NCBI RefSeq assembly: GCF_035712445.1
Contig: NZ_DASTAT010000109.1
Span: forward strand, 1-64,000
Length of the DNA stretch: 64,000 nt
Direction of reading: 5' to 3'
Origin: Oligoflexus sp.
Lineage (GTDB): Bacteria > Bdellovibrionota_B > Oligoflexia > Oligoflexales > Oligoflexaceae
Below, one piece after another: positions 1 through 8,022 of the stretch. The notes beneath the pieces are model-generated. The model worked only from the letters and a program-made list of their open reading frames with translations. It did not search any database and was not told the DNA's origin. Position 1 is the stretch's first letter. The number at the start of each line of letters is the position of its first letter. Made by a program: the position numbers and the translations under genes.

Positions 1-63
1 ATGGCGCCTCGACTATAATGGAAGGTGATAGGCGTATTCCATCACCCCCGGAGGCCCGGCCCC

Positions 64-1275
64 ATGGGTTTTGTCTTCAGACTCCTTCTGGGAAGTCTGC
101 TCATCATCGCGAGGCTCTCAGCCGCGGACGCCCCCAAACCATCCCGACCCTATGCGGTCGACGATGAGAGCGCAGCTTTTCAAAAAAAGCAGATGCAGGA
201 AGCGGAACGCCTCAAGGAAGCCAGCCCCAAACAGATTCGCCTCTTCCATGAAGTGCTCGACGAGCTCTTGAATGAATTCGCCTATGATGTGAAGAGCGGG
301 CAAATATCGGGTCTGAAGAATCTTTCCATCCGCAAGGTCTCGGTCAGTGAAACCCTGCCCCGCACCTATGAAAACTATGTGGAGCTTCTGGTCGCCGAGC
401 GCATCCGGGAAAACTCGAAGATCCGCATGATCAGCTGCCTTCCCTGCAAAACGAAAAACACCCGCATCGTCGATGATAAACTTCTGATCAGCTCGCCTAC
501 GACCAATACGGATGATATGAATCGAGCGGCCAATCAGCTCGGCATCGAAAACTTCATGGATGTGGTGCTGGTCTATCACACCACGCATATGGTGCTGGCA
601 CTGCAGATCTTTGAAAGCAGTAACAAGGAAATGGTCTGGACCCGCACCTATAACAGCGAAACCCTGAAGACCCGTTTTCAGAAGCTCGCCGTCGATTACA
701 GCCAGATCGAAGCGGCCCGCACGGGTGATGAATATAAGCCGGATTTCCGTTACCTGATCGGCTTCGGTGGTGGTTCCATCCCGAATGTGGAGGCCGATGC
801 TCGCGAAAAAAGCGTTCTGACCCTGCACGTGCGGGGCACCGAGAAATTCGATAACAGGCGCAACGAATTCGGCCTGCTGCTGACGCTGAACATGGCGGCC
901 AGCGCCCTGCTCAGTGATTATCCTTCCGAAGGTCCTGAACCCACGGCCAGCGCCAGCACGGAGCCCACCGAACGCAAGGCCACGCCCTTCACCAATTCGC
1001 TGGGGCTCTTCGCGCTCTATGCTCACAATTTTCTGGGTACGCTCGAATCATACAATGATGTGCGTTACGGCGTGAACGTGGCCCTTGGACTTCATCTGGC
1101 TTCGGGCTACATGGCTCCGACGCTGCGCACGGGCCTTGATACCTACTTAGGGCGGCGCTTTTCAGTGAATACATCTTTGATCCTGGTGGGCCCGGCCAAT
1201 ATTCTTTTGGATGGCAAATTCACGAAAGTCTCGGGAGGAGTCGGCGCGGATGTGGCGGTCAGCTACAACATGTAA
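64..1275 (+). CDS. Secreted protein of unknown function
   Basis: A 403-residue protein that I do not recognise. The ATG at 64 is preferred over an upstream in-frame GTG at 25 because GGAG lies about 10 bases before it and the resulting N-terminus is a clean signal peptide (hydrophobic core ending LSAADA). The mature protein has a CLPCK motif and an alternating beta-rich C-terminal half, compatible with a periplasmic or outer-membrane-associated protein. Its 3' end overlaps the next gene by 26 bases, so the two are probably cotranscribed. A perfect TATAAT lies at 14-19, but its -35 region would fall at or beyond the window edge. The first 18 bases end in TAA in one frame and may be the tail of an upstream gene. 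Confidence 0.75.
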   Translation: MGFVFRLLLGSLLIIARLSAADAPKPSRPYAVDDESAAFQKKQMQEAERLKEASPKQIRLFHEVLDELLNEFAYDVKSGQISGLKNLSIRKVSVSETLPRTYENYVELLVAERIRENSKIRMISCLPCKTKNTRIVDDKLLISSPTTNTDDMNRAANQLGIENFMDVVLVYHTTHMVLALQIFESSNKEMVWTRTYNSETLKTRFQKLAVDYSQIEAARTGDEYKPDFRYLIGFGGGSIPNVEADAREKSVLTLHVRGTEKFDNRRNEFGLLLTLNMAASALLSDYPSEGPEPTASASTEPTERKATPFTNSLGLFALYAHNFLGTLESYNDVRYGVNVALGLHLASGYMAPTLRTGLDTYLGRRFSVNTSLILVGPANILLDGKFTKVSGGVGADVAVSYNM

Positions 1276-2044
1276 GGGGGCTCTGCCGCTCCTGGCCCTG
1301 CTGCTGACCCACTGTCGGCAGTCGAGTGATCAGTACCAAACGCTGGTCGAAGGCCAGATCTCGTATCCCTTTGCCGATCAAACCCGCCCCATCGGCAAGG
1401 ACGCCGCCAGCGAGCGCTTCGTCATTCGTTCCATCAAAGGCGGGGCGGAATATATCGTGGAAATACCGCACGGCGCTGAAGACTATGATATCAGCATACC
1501 GATGACCTCCCTGCCCCAGGAAGAAGGCAAAATCAAAGTCCAAAATCCCCAGCTGACCGATCGTGAGCTGCTCGCGACCATGCCCGGCCCCAGCCAGGAT
1601 CAGGAGCGTGATCGTTCCATGCTCGAAGACGCGATGGGCGTGGGAACGCCCGATGGCCCCGAACAGGGCCCCAGCTATTCACTCGGCCTGGCCAAGATCA
1701 TGGAACTCTATAAAAAGCGGGACTATGAATACGCTCTGATTGAAGTCAATCAGCTTCTGGCCTATTACCCGAATGCGGCGCGGCTTTATAAAATGAAGGG
1801 CACGATACTTTTGAAAACCGGGGATTTGAAGCTGGCCGAGAAAGCCTGGCTTCGAGCTGCGGAACTCGATCCTGATGATCGGGGCATTCAGAAAGGCATC
1901 GAGCGTTTAAGAAAGCGGCAGGAGCTGCAGCAAAAAGCGGCTCCGGGCAAGCCGCAATCCAAAACGAAATCGAAGAAATCCATTACGGCCCAAACACCTG
2001 GCCGCATTCTCTTTTCGGGCGCAGGCCCTCGCAACGCTCTCTGA
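1250..2044 (+). CDS. Lipoprotein with C-terminal TPR repeats
   Basis: A 264-residue protein. The ATG at 1250 follows GGGAGGAG by about 10 bases and gives a lipoprotein signal with lipobox LLTHC, so it is preferred over the earlier ATG at 1211. Residues of roughly the last 100 positions form about two tetratricopeptide repeats (GLAKIMELYKKRDYEYAL, then LKTGDLKLAEKAWLRAAEL), followed by a lysine/glutamine-rich tail. TPR units are protein-protein contact modules. The gene starts inside the preceding secreted-protein gene, suggesting translational coupling and a shared envelope role. Its 3' end overlaps the convergent gene on the other strand by about 60 bases. Specific function unknown. Confidence 0.75.
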   Translation: MWRSATTCKGALPLLALLLTHCRQSSDQYQTLVEGQISYPFADQTRPIGKDAASERFVIRSIKGGAEYIVEIPHGAEDYDISIPMTSLPQEEGKIKVQNPQLTDRELLATMPGPSQDQERDRSMLEDAMGVGTPDGPEQGPSYSLGLAKIMELYKKRDYEYALIEVNQLLAYYPNAARLYKMKGTILLKTGDLKLAEKAWLRAAELDPDDRGIQKGIERLRKRQELQQKAAPGKPQSKTKSKKSITAQTPGRILFSGAGPRNAL

Positions 2045-2825
2045 CCACCGCTTTTTCATCTTCGCTCAAAACCTTGGCCGCATTCACCTGAAGCCGAAAC
2101 CTGCTGCGGCCTTCCGGGACCATCTGCGCTTCCACTTCATAAAGCTTCCGGCCCGGTTCCCAGGCATTTTCCCGACCATAGAGACGAAGCTTCAAAGGTT
2201 CGCCCTTGGTCGTGAACTTTTGCCAATTTTGGGTGATCGCGTCCGGGGTGTAGATCTCGGGGCGATAGCCGACATCCGCTTCCGGTGTTTCAGCGAATTC
2301 CCAGTAATCGACGGATAAAGGATAATACGCAATCAGACGGGAATCACCCGGGATCGGTAGTTTCTGGCGAACAGCGGCTTCCACATCCTCGGTGCGACCA
2401 GGCTGCATCGGGCAGGAGTTCTGCAGGTGGAAGGTCACCACACTCGGCGTGTTATCCCCTTTTTTGTCGATGCGGCCGCGACCTGCGGTGCAGGGAAATC
2501 CCATCGCGGTCCAGCTGCTGCCGCGCTGAAATCCTTCGCTCCCGTCTTCGGTCTGGCAGGTTTTCAGAAAACCGATCACCACCACCGAGGCGCTGCTGAT
2601 GTAGTAAGGCAGCTTGATACCCGCCGGCAGACTCTGGCAATCACTGCTGGGGTGTGGAATGGGAGCTTCACGCACAGCCTCGGCTGCGGGAGCGCCATTT
2701 TTAGGGGTATCCGACGCCGCGGACTTTTCCGGGCTTTGCGGAGATGCAGGTACGTCTTCCAAAGGCTTTTCCGAAACACACGATACGGCCACACAGCACA
2801 AAAGAACGAGCAACAACTTGGACAT
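1983..2825 (-). CDS. Proline-rich-linker lipoprotein, unknown function
   Basis: A 280-residue probable lipoprotein. The ATG at 2825 is chosen because GGAGG and GGCGGAGG lie just upstream and it opens a classic signal (MSKLLLVLLCCVAVSC) with lipobox AVSC. A low-complexity Pro/Ser/Ala/Glu linker (to about residue 50) is followed by a globular domain with several cysteines (SSDC, CQTEDG, CTAGRG, NSCPMQ, RCEG, RECG) that could form disulfides in the periplasm. No family is recognised. It converges on and overlaps the TPR lipoprotein gene at the 3' end. Confidence 0.7.
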   Translation of the reverse strand: MSKLLLVLLCCVAVSCVSEKPLEDVPASPQSPEKSAASDTPKNGAPAAEAVREAPIPHPSSDCQSLPAGIKLPYYISSASVVVIGFLKTCQTEDGSEGFQRGSSWTAMGFPCTAGRGRIDKKGDNTPSVVTFHLQNSCPMQPGRTEDVEAAVRQKLPIPGDSRLIAYYPLSVDYWEFAETPEADVGYRPEIYTPDAITQNWQKFTTKGEPLKLRLYGRENAWEPGRKLYEVEAQMVPEGRSRFRLQVNAAKVLSEDEKAVVRERCEGLRPKRECGQVFGP

Positions 2826-2911
2826 GAATCCTCCGCCTCCTTCAGGCCATTCCACTGCTGGTTCATTCTATCACCCGGTCCCAACCGAGTTGAAGCCGCA
2901 AATCGCGGAAG

Positions 2912-2939
2912 GTGACAGGGAGGAGATCCCCCCTGCCAC
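2912..2939 (-). terminator. Possible hairpin downstream of flagellin
   Basis: Arms GTGACAGGG (2912-2920) and CCCTGCCAC (2931-2939) pair with one mismatch around a 10-base loop, about 50 bases past the flagellin stop. No T-run follows on the minus strand, so this is a weak terminator candidate. Confidence 0.3.
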
Positions 2940-2988
2940 TCCACAAACATCACAACTGACTGCCCTAAGACAATACAGCTTACTGTGC

Positions 2989-3870
2989 TTACAGAAGTTT
3001 GAGGGCCAGTTCAGGCACCGAGCTTGCCTGAGCCAAAACAGACGCTCCTGCCTGACCGAGGATACGGTTCTGCGTAAACTGCGCGGTGACTTCAGCAAAA
3101 TCAACATCGCGGATACGGCTACGGCTTGTAGACATGTTCTCGATCTGAATACCAAGGTTATTGATCGAAGAGGTCAGACGGGACTGCTTGGCACCCAGAG
3201 TTGCACGGTTACCAGCCACAGTTTTGATCGCGTTATCAATCGTCGTCAGTTTTTCAGCGGCTGTTTCACGGCTGAAATCACCATCCGCTTCCATCGGACC
3301 AATTTCAGCTTCTGAATTCAAACCAAGGACCTCTTTGGCGTTCAGCTTGACGGAATCGATGTCAATGTCGATGGTGTCGGTGTTTTCCACAAGGCCATCA
3401 CCCGCACCGACATGGATCGTGAGACTGCCGATGCCGTTGTTGGCATCCGAACCGCCGAGCAGGTTCAAACCGTTGAACTCTGTGGTGTTGGCAATACGAT
3501 CGATCTCGTCCACCAGCTGCGTATATTCCTTGTTGGTGTAAGAGCGTTCCAGGTTGCCAATCGTATCGGAAGCGGACTGCGTAGCCAGCTCGCGCATACG
3601 GATCAGGATGTTGCTGATCTCGTTCATGCTGCCTTCAGCCACCTGAATCAGCGAGATACCATCATTGGCGTTGCGCTGGGCCTGGGACATCGAACGGATT
3701 TTGCCGGTCATGGTTTCCGAGATCGCAAGACCCGCGGCATCGTCAGCCGACTTATTGATGCGTTGGCCACTCGACAGCTTTTCCATGTTGGACTGCATGT
3801 CAGAAGTGGTGTTCGACAGGCGACGCTGAGCGGTAAGCGAAGGAACGTTGGTCTTGATGCGCAAACCCAT
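2989..3870 (-). CDS. fliC: Flagellin
   Basis: A 293-residue flagellin, the filament subunit exported through the flagellar type III apparatus. The conserved N-terminal D0/D1 domain (starting MGLRIKTNVPSL, then EKLSSGQRINKSADDAAGLAISE and the LIQVAEGSMNEIS region) and the C-terminal D0 (SRIRDVDFAEVTAQFTQ, ending ELALKLL) are intact. The variable central region is only about 70 residues, so this is a short flagellin near the lower end of the usual size range. GGAGG lies 9 bases before the ATG. A sigma-28-like promoter sits upstream. No other flagellar gene lies in the window, so it appears to be a stand-alone transcription unit. Confidence 0.97.
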   Translation of the reverse strand: MGLRIKTNVPSLTAQRRLSNTTSDMQSNMEKLSSGQRINKSADDAAGLAISETMTGKIRSMSQAQRNANDGISLIQVAEGSMNEISNILIRMRELATQSASDTIGNLERSYTNKEYTQLVDEIDRIANTTEFNGLNLLGGSDANNGIGSLTIHVGAGDGLVENTDTIDIDIDSVKLNAKEVLGLNSEAEIGPMEADGDFSRETAAEKLTTIDNAIKTVAGNRATLGAKQSRLTSSINNLGIQIENMSTSRSRIRDVDFAEVTAQFTQNRILGQAGASVLAQASSVPELALKLL

Positions 3871-3923
3871 GATAAAAACCTCCAGAAAGTCAGTGTGGAT
3901 GATTGCGAAAATTCATAACCCTC

Positions 3924-3950
3924 CTATCGTCGACACCAAAATGTTTTTGA
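3924..3950 (-). promoter_or_regulatory. Sigma-28 (FliA)-type promoter of flagellin
   Basis: Reading the minus strand, TCAAAAAC (3950-3943) is followed by an 11-base spacer and GACGATAG (3931-3924). The known FliA consensus is TAAAGTTT-N11-GCCGATAA; the -10 octamer matches at six of eight positions and the spacer is exact, while the -35 is looser. Transcription would start near 3917, giving a leader of about 46 bases before the flagellin ATG. The rest of the 3951-4170 intergenic region is AT-rich with no gene seen. Confidence 0.65.
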
Positions 3951-4170
3951 GTGATTCCCCAAATTCCGACTTGATTTTTCATCACGCTTGCATTGATGGA
4001 ATTGAGAAAACAAAAAAAGTCCGCAGTGATTCCTGAGGCCTGAAAAAGTGGCTTTTTTAATCGGGAAGCTTGAAAATTATGGCAAAGGATTTCCTATTTT
4101 CATCAAAAGCGGGTCTGATGAATTCACAAGGAAATTTATTTGGAATCACAAAAAGAAAGGCATTAGTCTT

Positions 4171-5463
4171 CTATCTTAACGCCTTAAGGAAGCGGGTCAG
4201 ACTCGGAATGCGGTCCAGGCGGGCGAGCAGGCTCAGAAGCATTTGATAGAAGGCCAGCATGCCCAAGGTCATGAGCACCGGCTCCCAAAGGATAAGGATG
4301 CGGGTGCCCTGCCAGAGCCTCTCTGCCGGCAGCGGCAGATAAATAAGGTCCATGATTCCAGCGCCCAAAGCGCTCAGGATGATCGCCAGCCCCACGAGGT
4401 TCACAAGCGGCCTGAGGTAAGGAAGCCAGCGCGAGCGCCATGTTAAAGCCAGAACCATCATCATGATACCCAGGCCCGAATCCCGATCCAAAGGACTCAG
4501 GAAGTCATGAATCCACATGCGGACAGCCGTTCCGCTGAGAGCTTGCAGCGGCAAGGGACCATATTTACGTAAAGCGAACTGCACGAGCAGGACGATCAAA
4601 AGAATAATGAAGCCAAGACCGGTGACGTTCTTCAAAGCCATCTGAAAGCGAGGCTGACCCACGAGGGTCCGAATGCCATCCGGCAAAGGCCGAAAGAGTC
4701 CACCCGACAAAGGCGCGTCGGGCGCAGGCCCAAGGGACAGATTCAAAAACTCGCCCCAGCGTTTCCAGAGTTTCACATCACGACTGATGGGTTCCACGGG
4801 CGCAGGCACACGCTCATGCTTGCGCCGCAGAATCGGACGCCAGGCCGCCAGGACCAAAGGCGGCGCAAATCCGATGAGCGCGGTCCCAGGATCCAAAGTC
4901 ATCAGCGCGGCCACGATTCCATAGGATACGAGATAAACCCACCAGGATCCGGAGCGCAGCCAATGCCCGATGCACATGGCCCAGAATGCAAAACCCACGG
5001 CGATCATCGCATCCCCCGAGATCTGTCCATTCGCAGCGATCAAACGTCCGCGACTGAGCAGAGCCACGGCCACGATCAGGCCCACGACCCATGACCTCGC
5101 CATCACGCGGGTGAGCAGCACGCAGAAAACGAGGCAGGCTATCAAAAGCCCCTGGTTATAGCGCACGAATCCAGCTTCATGAAACACACCATTGCGGCAG
5201 CTGGCCAAAACCAGAGACTGGTAGAGTCGCGCATCGGCCCAGCCCGGCCGCTCCCAGCTTCCCTGCGTGGGTTTTTCCGGCCCCAGCTGTCTTAAACTGA
5301 AGGAACGTCGGCAGCTGACGCTCGTCTCGCTGCGATCAAAAGCATAACGATTTTGTGGAGCATAGGTGATGACATAGGATCGCAAATCCATCCAGACCAG
5401 CCGCAGAAGGATCATGCTGAGGAGAGTCACGATAAGAGCGCTTTTGAATTCCGACGCACGCAT
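4171..5463 (-). CDS. Polytopic membrane protein, unknown function
   Basis: About 430 residues. The start at 5463 (MRASEFKSALIVTLL) places a hydrophobic segment at the N-terminus as expected; an in-frame start as far as 5583 would add an unlikely charged extension. Roughly nine to ten hydrophobic segments are visible, with a large extracytoplasmic loop after the first (residues about 30-100, containing RYAF, SCRRSFSL and QGSWERPGWADARLYQ). The layout, one TM, a loop carrying conserved-looking D/R residues, then many TMs, resembles GT-C-type glycosyltransferases and related integral enzymes. I cannot identify a catalytic motif, so that is only a structural analogy. It is not obviously linked to flagellin. 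Confidence 0.65.
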   Translation of the reverse strand: MRASEFKSALIVTLLSMILLRLVWMDLRSYVITYAPQNRYAFDRSETSVSCRRSFSLRQLGPEKPTQGSWERPGWADARLYQSLVLASCRNGVFHEAGFVRYNQGLLIACLVFCVLLTRVMARSWVVGLIVAVALLSRGRLIAANGQISGDAMIAVGFAFWAMCIGHWLRSGSWWVYLVSYGIVAALMTLDPGTALIGFAPPLVLAAWRPILRRKHERVPAPVEPISRDVKLWKRWGEFLNLSLGPAPDAPLSGGLFRPLPDGIRTLVGQPRFQMALKNVTGLGFIILLIVLLVQFALRKYGPLPLQALSGTAVRMWIHDFLSPLDRDSGLGIMMMVLALTWRSRWLPYLRPLVNLVGLAIILSALGAGIMDLIYLPLPAERLWQGTRILILWEPVLMTLGMLAFYQMLLSLLARLDRIPSLTRFLKALR

Positions 5464-5608
5464 GCAGAGTTTCCCGCTGGAGTCCGAATCCCCTATCCTA
5501 CCGGGGATAGCCGCTATCGTCCACGGGATCTTGGGATTTTCATGGACCTTTCTCAAGGGCCGAAGGTAACATGAGGAAAACAAATTTCATTCCTGGCGGA
5601 GACTGAAC

Positions 5609-7474
5609 GTGACCCGAGCCCTCGTTTCTCTCTTTGCGGCTTTTGTGCCCCTTTTAGCCATCATGATGGGGCAAAGCCCTCTCCTGCAGATTCAGAGCCA
5701 GTTTCAGCAGGCCCGTTTTCAGTATGAGCAGGCCCTGCAAACGACGCGTCAGCAGCTGATGGAGTTGGGCCGCGAGCTGAAGGGCAATCCCGTGCTGACG
5801 CAGGATCTGAATGAGCAGGCATACAGTGCCGCCAGTCGCATCCTCGGCGGTTATGTCTCGCCTGGCCGCGCGGATCAGCTGGCCATTCTTGATCAGGACT
5901 GCAAATACCTCGCGCATTCGGAGCAGGGCGTGCTGCTCAGCACCGACTGCCCTTTGCAGGATCGAGGCCTGACCCAGGGCGCTTTTCAGTGGCGCATGAC
6001 AGGTGAGCATCCCACTCTGGAATGGGTGATGCCGCTGGGCTCTTTTGGCGAGCGGCGCGCGTTCCTGCTCGTTTCCACGACGCTGAAGGAAAGCTGGATT
6101 TTTTCCATGAATGGTCTGCGCGAAAAATTCCGCAGCCTGGAGCTGGGCATCGGTGAACCGCGCTCTGGCCGGCCGTCCCGTGTGGTCTTTGAAGCGGGTC
6201 CGGCGACTCTTTATTCCCAGCATGTGCTTCTGCGCTTTTATCCGGCTGTCCTGCAGAAAGAGCCGGTCTCGCTCTTCAATGCCACGCTGGTGGCTTTTAC
6301 GTTGGTGGTCCTGGCCTTCGGTCATGCGATCCGGCAACTGAAGCAGCGCGATGCCAGGATAAAAAAATCTGTCGCTGGTTTGAAACAGTGGGCCAAGGAT
6401 CTGCAGGCGGAATCCGCGGATGATGAAGGCGGCGGTGAGTCCGATCCCATTCCTTCGATCCAGGAGAGTTTGAATCGCCTCGTGAGAAAAAATTATGATC
6501 AGTTGCAGGCCTGCCGTCAGCATAGCCACAGCCTTTCCCAGCAGATCGTAGGGCTCGAAGCGCGCCTCATGGATCAGCAGGTGGAACAGGCCTGGATGCA
6601 AAAGGCCCGTTCGCTGCATCAGCAGATGAATGGTTCCGCCCAGGCCCATCTGCAAAAGCTGCAGGACATTCATAGTCTCGGCGAGGATATTTCCCATCTT
6701 GCCGCCAAACAGCTCGTGCGTCCCGCGCAAAAACTTTTTGAGCTGGGTCAACGCTGGGCTGTGGAACTGCAGACGGTTTCCCCGCGAAAACTCGTGCGCT
6801 CCATGGCCGAGCGGGTCGATGCCCAGGGTGAGTCGGAGCTGGAAAAAACCGTGAGAACCCTGATCGAATCCAGCCACGAACTCAGCAACAGCGCGATCAA
6901 CGTCACGCTCCTTTCCCAAACCATGCTGCAGCAACTCAAGGACAACGTTCAACTGGCCGAACACTGGCATCGCCTCATGGGCGGGGCGGACAAGGGCAGC
7001 AAGTCTTTGCATCAGCTGATCGTCGATAGCCAGGGCCTGATTCACATGCAGGAGAAAGATCTGCAGCTGCAGTATGAAAACCTGGTGGACGATCATGAGA
7101 TGCATCATCTCAATATTCCCCAGAGCACACTGCATTCCGTCCTATATCACTGTCAGATGGCTTTGATCGAACTCGCCCGTGAACGCGGCTGGGCCAACCC
7201 CACCCTGCATTACCAGTGCAAGAAGCGGGATGATAAGATGATCCTCGTCCTCTCTTTGCGTGGGCCTCATGATGATGACACCATAACCCAGCAGCTGCCG
7301 CGGGCCGGTGAACAGCACCAGCACCTTGCCATCCAGCTTTTGCAGGGTTATGGGATGAAGATCACCCGACTGCCCGCTTTGCAGGGCATCCAGGCGATGG
7401 CTTTGATCTGGGACGATAAGCCCCTTGTGAAGCAGGATCAATCAGGGACGGACCGGACTGCGCACCAGATTTAA
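5609..7474 (+). CDS. Two-TM sensor-like protein with degenerate kinase-like C-terminus
   Basis: A 621-residue protein starting at GTG (5609) with GGCGGAGA upstream. An N-terminal TM (residues about 5-22), a periplasmic domain of some 190 residues, and a second TM (NATLVAFTLVVLAFGHAI) give a typical sensor topology. A long glutamine-rich coiled coil follows (about residues 240-490). The last 120 residues resemble an HATPase fold in spacing (HSVLYHCQMALIELARERGW, then MILVLSLRG and LAIQLLQGYGM). They lack an N-box Asn, DxGxG and GxGxG, and no phospho-accepting HE motif is visible. It may be a pseudokinase or a scaffold. It overlaps convergent folE by 33 bases. Confidence 0.7.
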   Translation: MTRALVSLFAAFVPLLAIMMGQSPLLQIQSQFQQARFQYEQALQTTRQQLMELGRELKGNPVLTQDLNEQAYSAASRILGGYVSPGRADQLAILDQDCKYLAHSEQGVLLSTDCPLQDRGLTQGAFQWRMTGEHPTLEWVMPLGSFGERRAFLLVSTTLKESWIFSMNGLREKFRSLELGIGEPRSGRPSRVVFEAGPATLYSQHVLLRFYPAVLQKEPVSLFNATLVAFTLVVLAFGHAIRQLKQRDARIKKSVAGLKQWAKDLQAESADDEGGGESDPIPSIQESLNRLVRKNYDQLQACRQHSHSLSQQIVGLEARLMDQQVEQAWMQKARSLHQQMNGSAQAHLQKLQDIHSLGEDISHLAAKQLVRPAQKLFELGQRWAVELQTVSPRKLVRSMAERVDAQGESELEKTVRTLIESSHELSNSAINVTLLSQTMLQQLKDNVQLAEHWHRLMGGADKGSKSLHQLIVDSQGLIHMQEKDLQLQYENLVDDHEMHHLNIPQSTLHSVLYHCQMALIELARERGWANPTLHYQCKKRDDKMILVLSLRGPHDDDTITQQLPRAGEQHQHLAIQLLQGYGMKITRLPALQGIQAMALIWDDKPLVKQDQSGTDRTAHQI

Positions 7475-8020
7475 AAATTCCTGGCGTGTTTCATTCTTTT
7501 GAAAGACGCCCTGCATGCAGCTGGTGGTGGTGAAGCTCTCGCGTTTTTCCACCCCGCGCATCATCATGCAGAAGTGAAAAGCCTCGATCACCACGCCCAC
7601 GCCCTGTGGCTCCAGAACAGTTTGAATGGACTCGGCGATCTGCCGGGTCATGCGTTCCTGGACCTGCAGGCGGCGGGCGTAAGCCTCCACCACGCGCGGG
7701 ATCTTCGACAGTCCGACCACCTTTTTGGTGGGGATATAGCCGACGTGAACCTTGCCATAAAAAGGCAGAAGGTGATGTTCGCAGAGGCTATAGAATTCGA
7801 TATTGCGGACGATGACCATATCCTGAAAATCGACATCGAAAAGAGCCTGTTTCAGAATCTTGGGCACATCCTTTTCATAACCGCTGGTCAGGAATTGAAA
7901 ACTGCGCAAAAAGCGATGTGGAGTTTTCTGCAGTCCATCACGATCCGGATCCTCGCCGAGGTCGCGCAGAAGATGCCGCAGGGCTTCCTCATGCTTCGCG
8001 TCATTCATATTGCGTGTCAT
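7442..8020 (-). CDS. folE: GTP cyclohydrolase I
   Basis: A 192-residue protein of normal family length. FolE converts GTP to 7,8-dihydroneopterin triphosphate, the first step of tetrahydrofolate (and queuosine or biopterin) synthesis, as a cytosolic homodecamer. The zinc ligands are visible in SLCEHHLLPF and FHFCMMMRGVEKRES; GKVHVGYIP and VVGLSKIPRVV are also family signatures. It starts only 2 bases after the stop of the receiver/TPR gene, so it is probably its cotranscribed partner; pabB, another folate gene, lies just upstream on the same strand. An ATG four codons in (MNDAKHEE) is an alternative start. Confidence 0.97.
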   Translation of the reverse strand: MTRNMNDAKHEEALRHLLRDLGEDPDRDGLQKTPHRFLRSFQFLTSGYEKDVPKILKQALFDVDFQDMVIVRNIEFYSLCEHHLLPFYGKVHVGYIPTKKVVGLSKIPRVVEAYARRLQVQERMTRQIAESIQTVLEPQGVGVVIEAFHFCMMMRGVEKRESFTTTSCMQGVFQKNETRQEFLNLVRSPVRP

Positions 8021-8022
8021 AT

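Noticed and set aside
118..1026. Long minus-strand open frame (302 codons) opposite the first gene
   Set aside because: It mirrors the codon structure of the plus-strand gene, has no ribosome site and no family resemblance.
3890..3916. Eight-residue leader peptide upstream of flagellin with a GGAGGG site
   Set aside because: The predicted transcription start near 3917 would leave the ribosome site outside the transcript.
5654..7135. 493-codon antisense frame under the sensor-like gene
   Set aside because: Composition follows from the high-GC third positions of the sense gene; no start site or motif.
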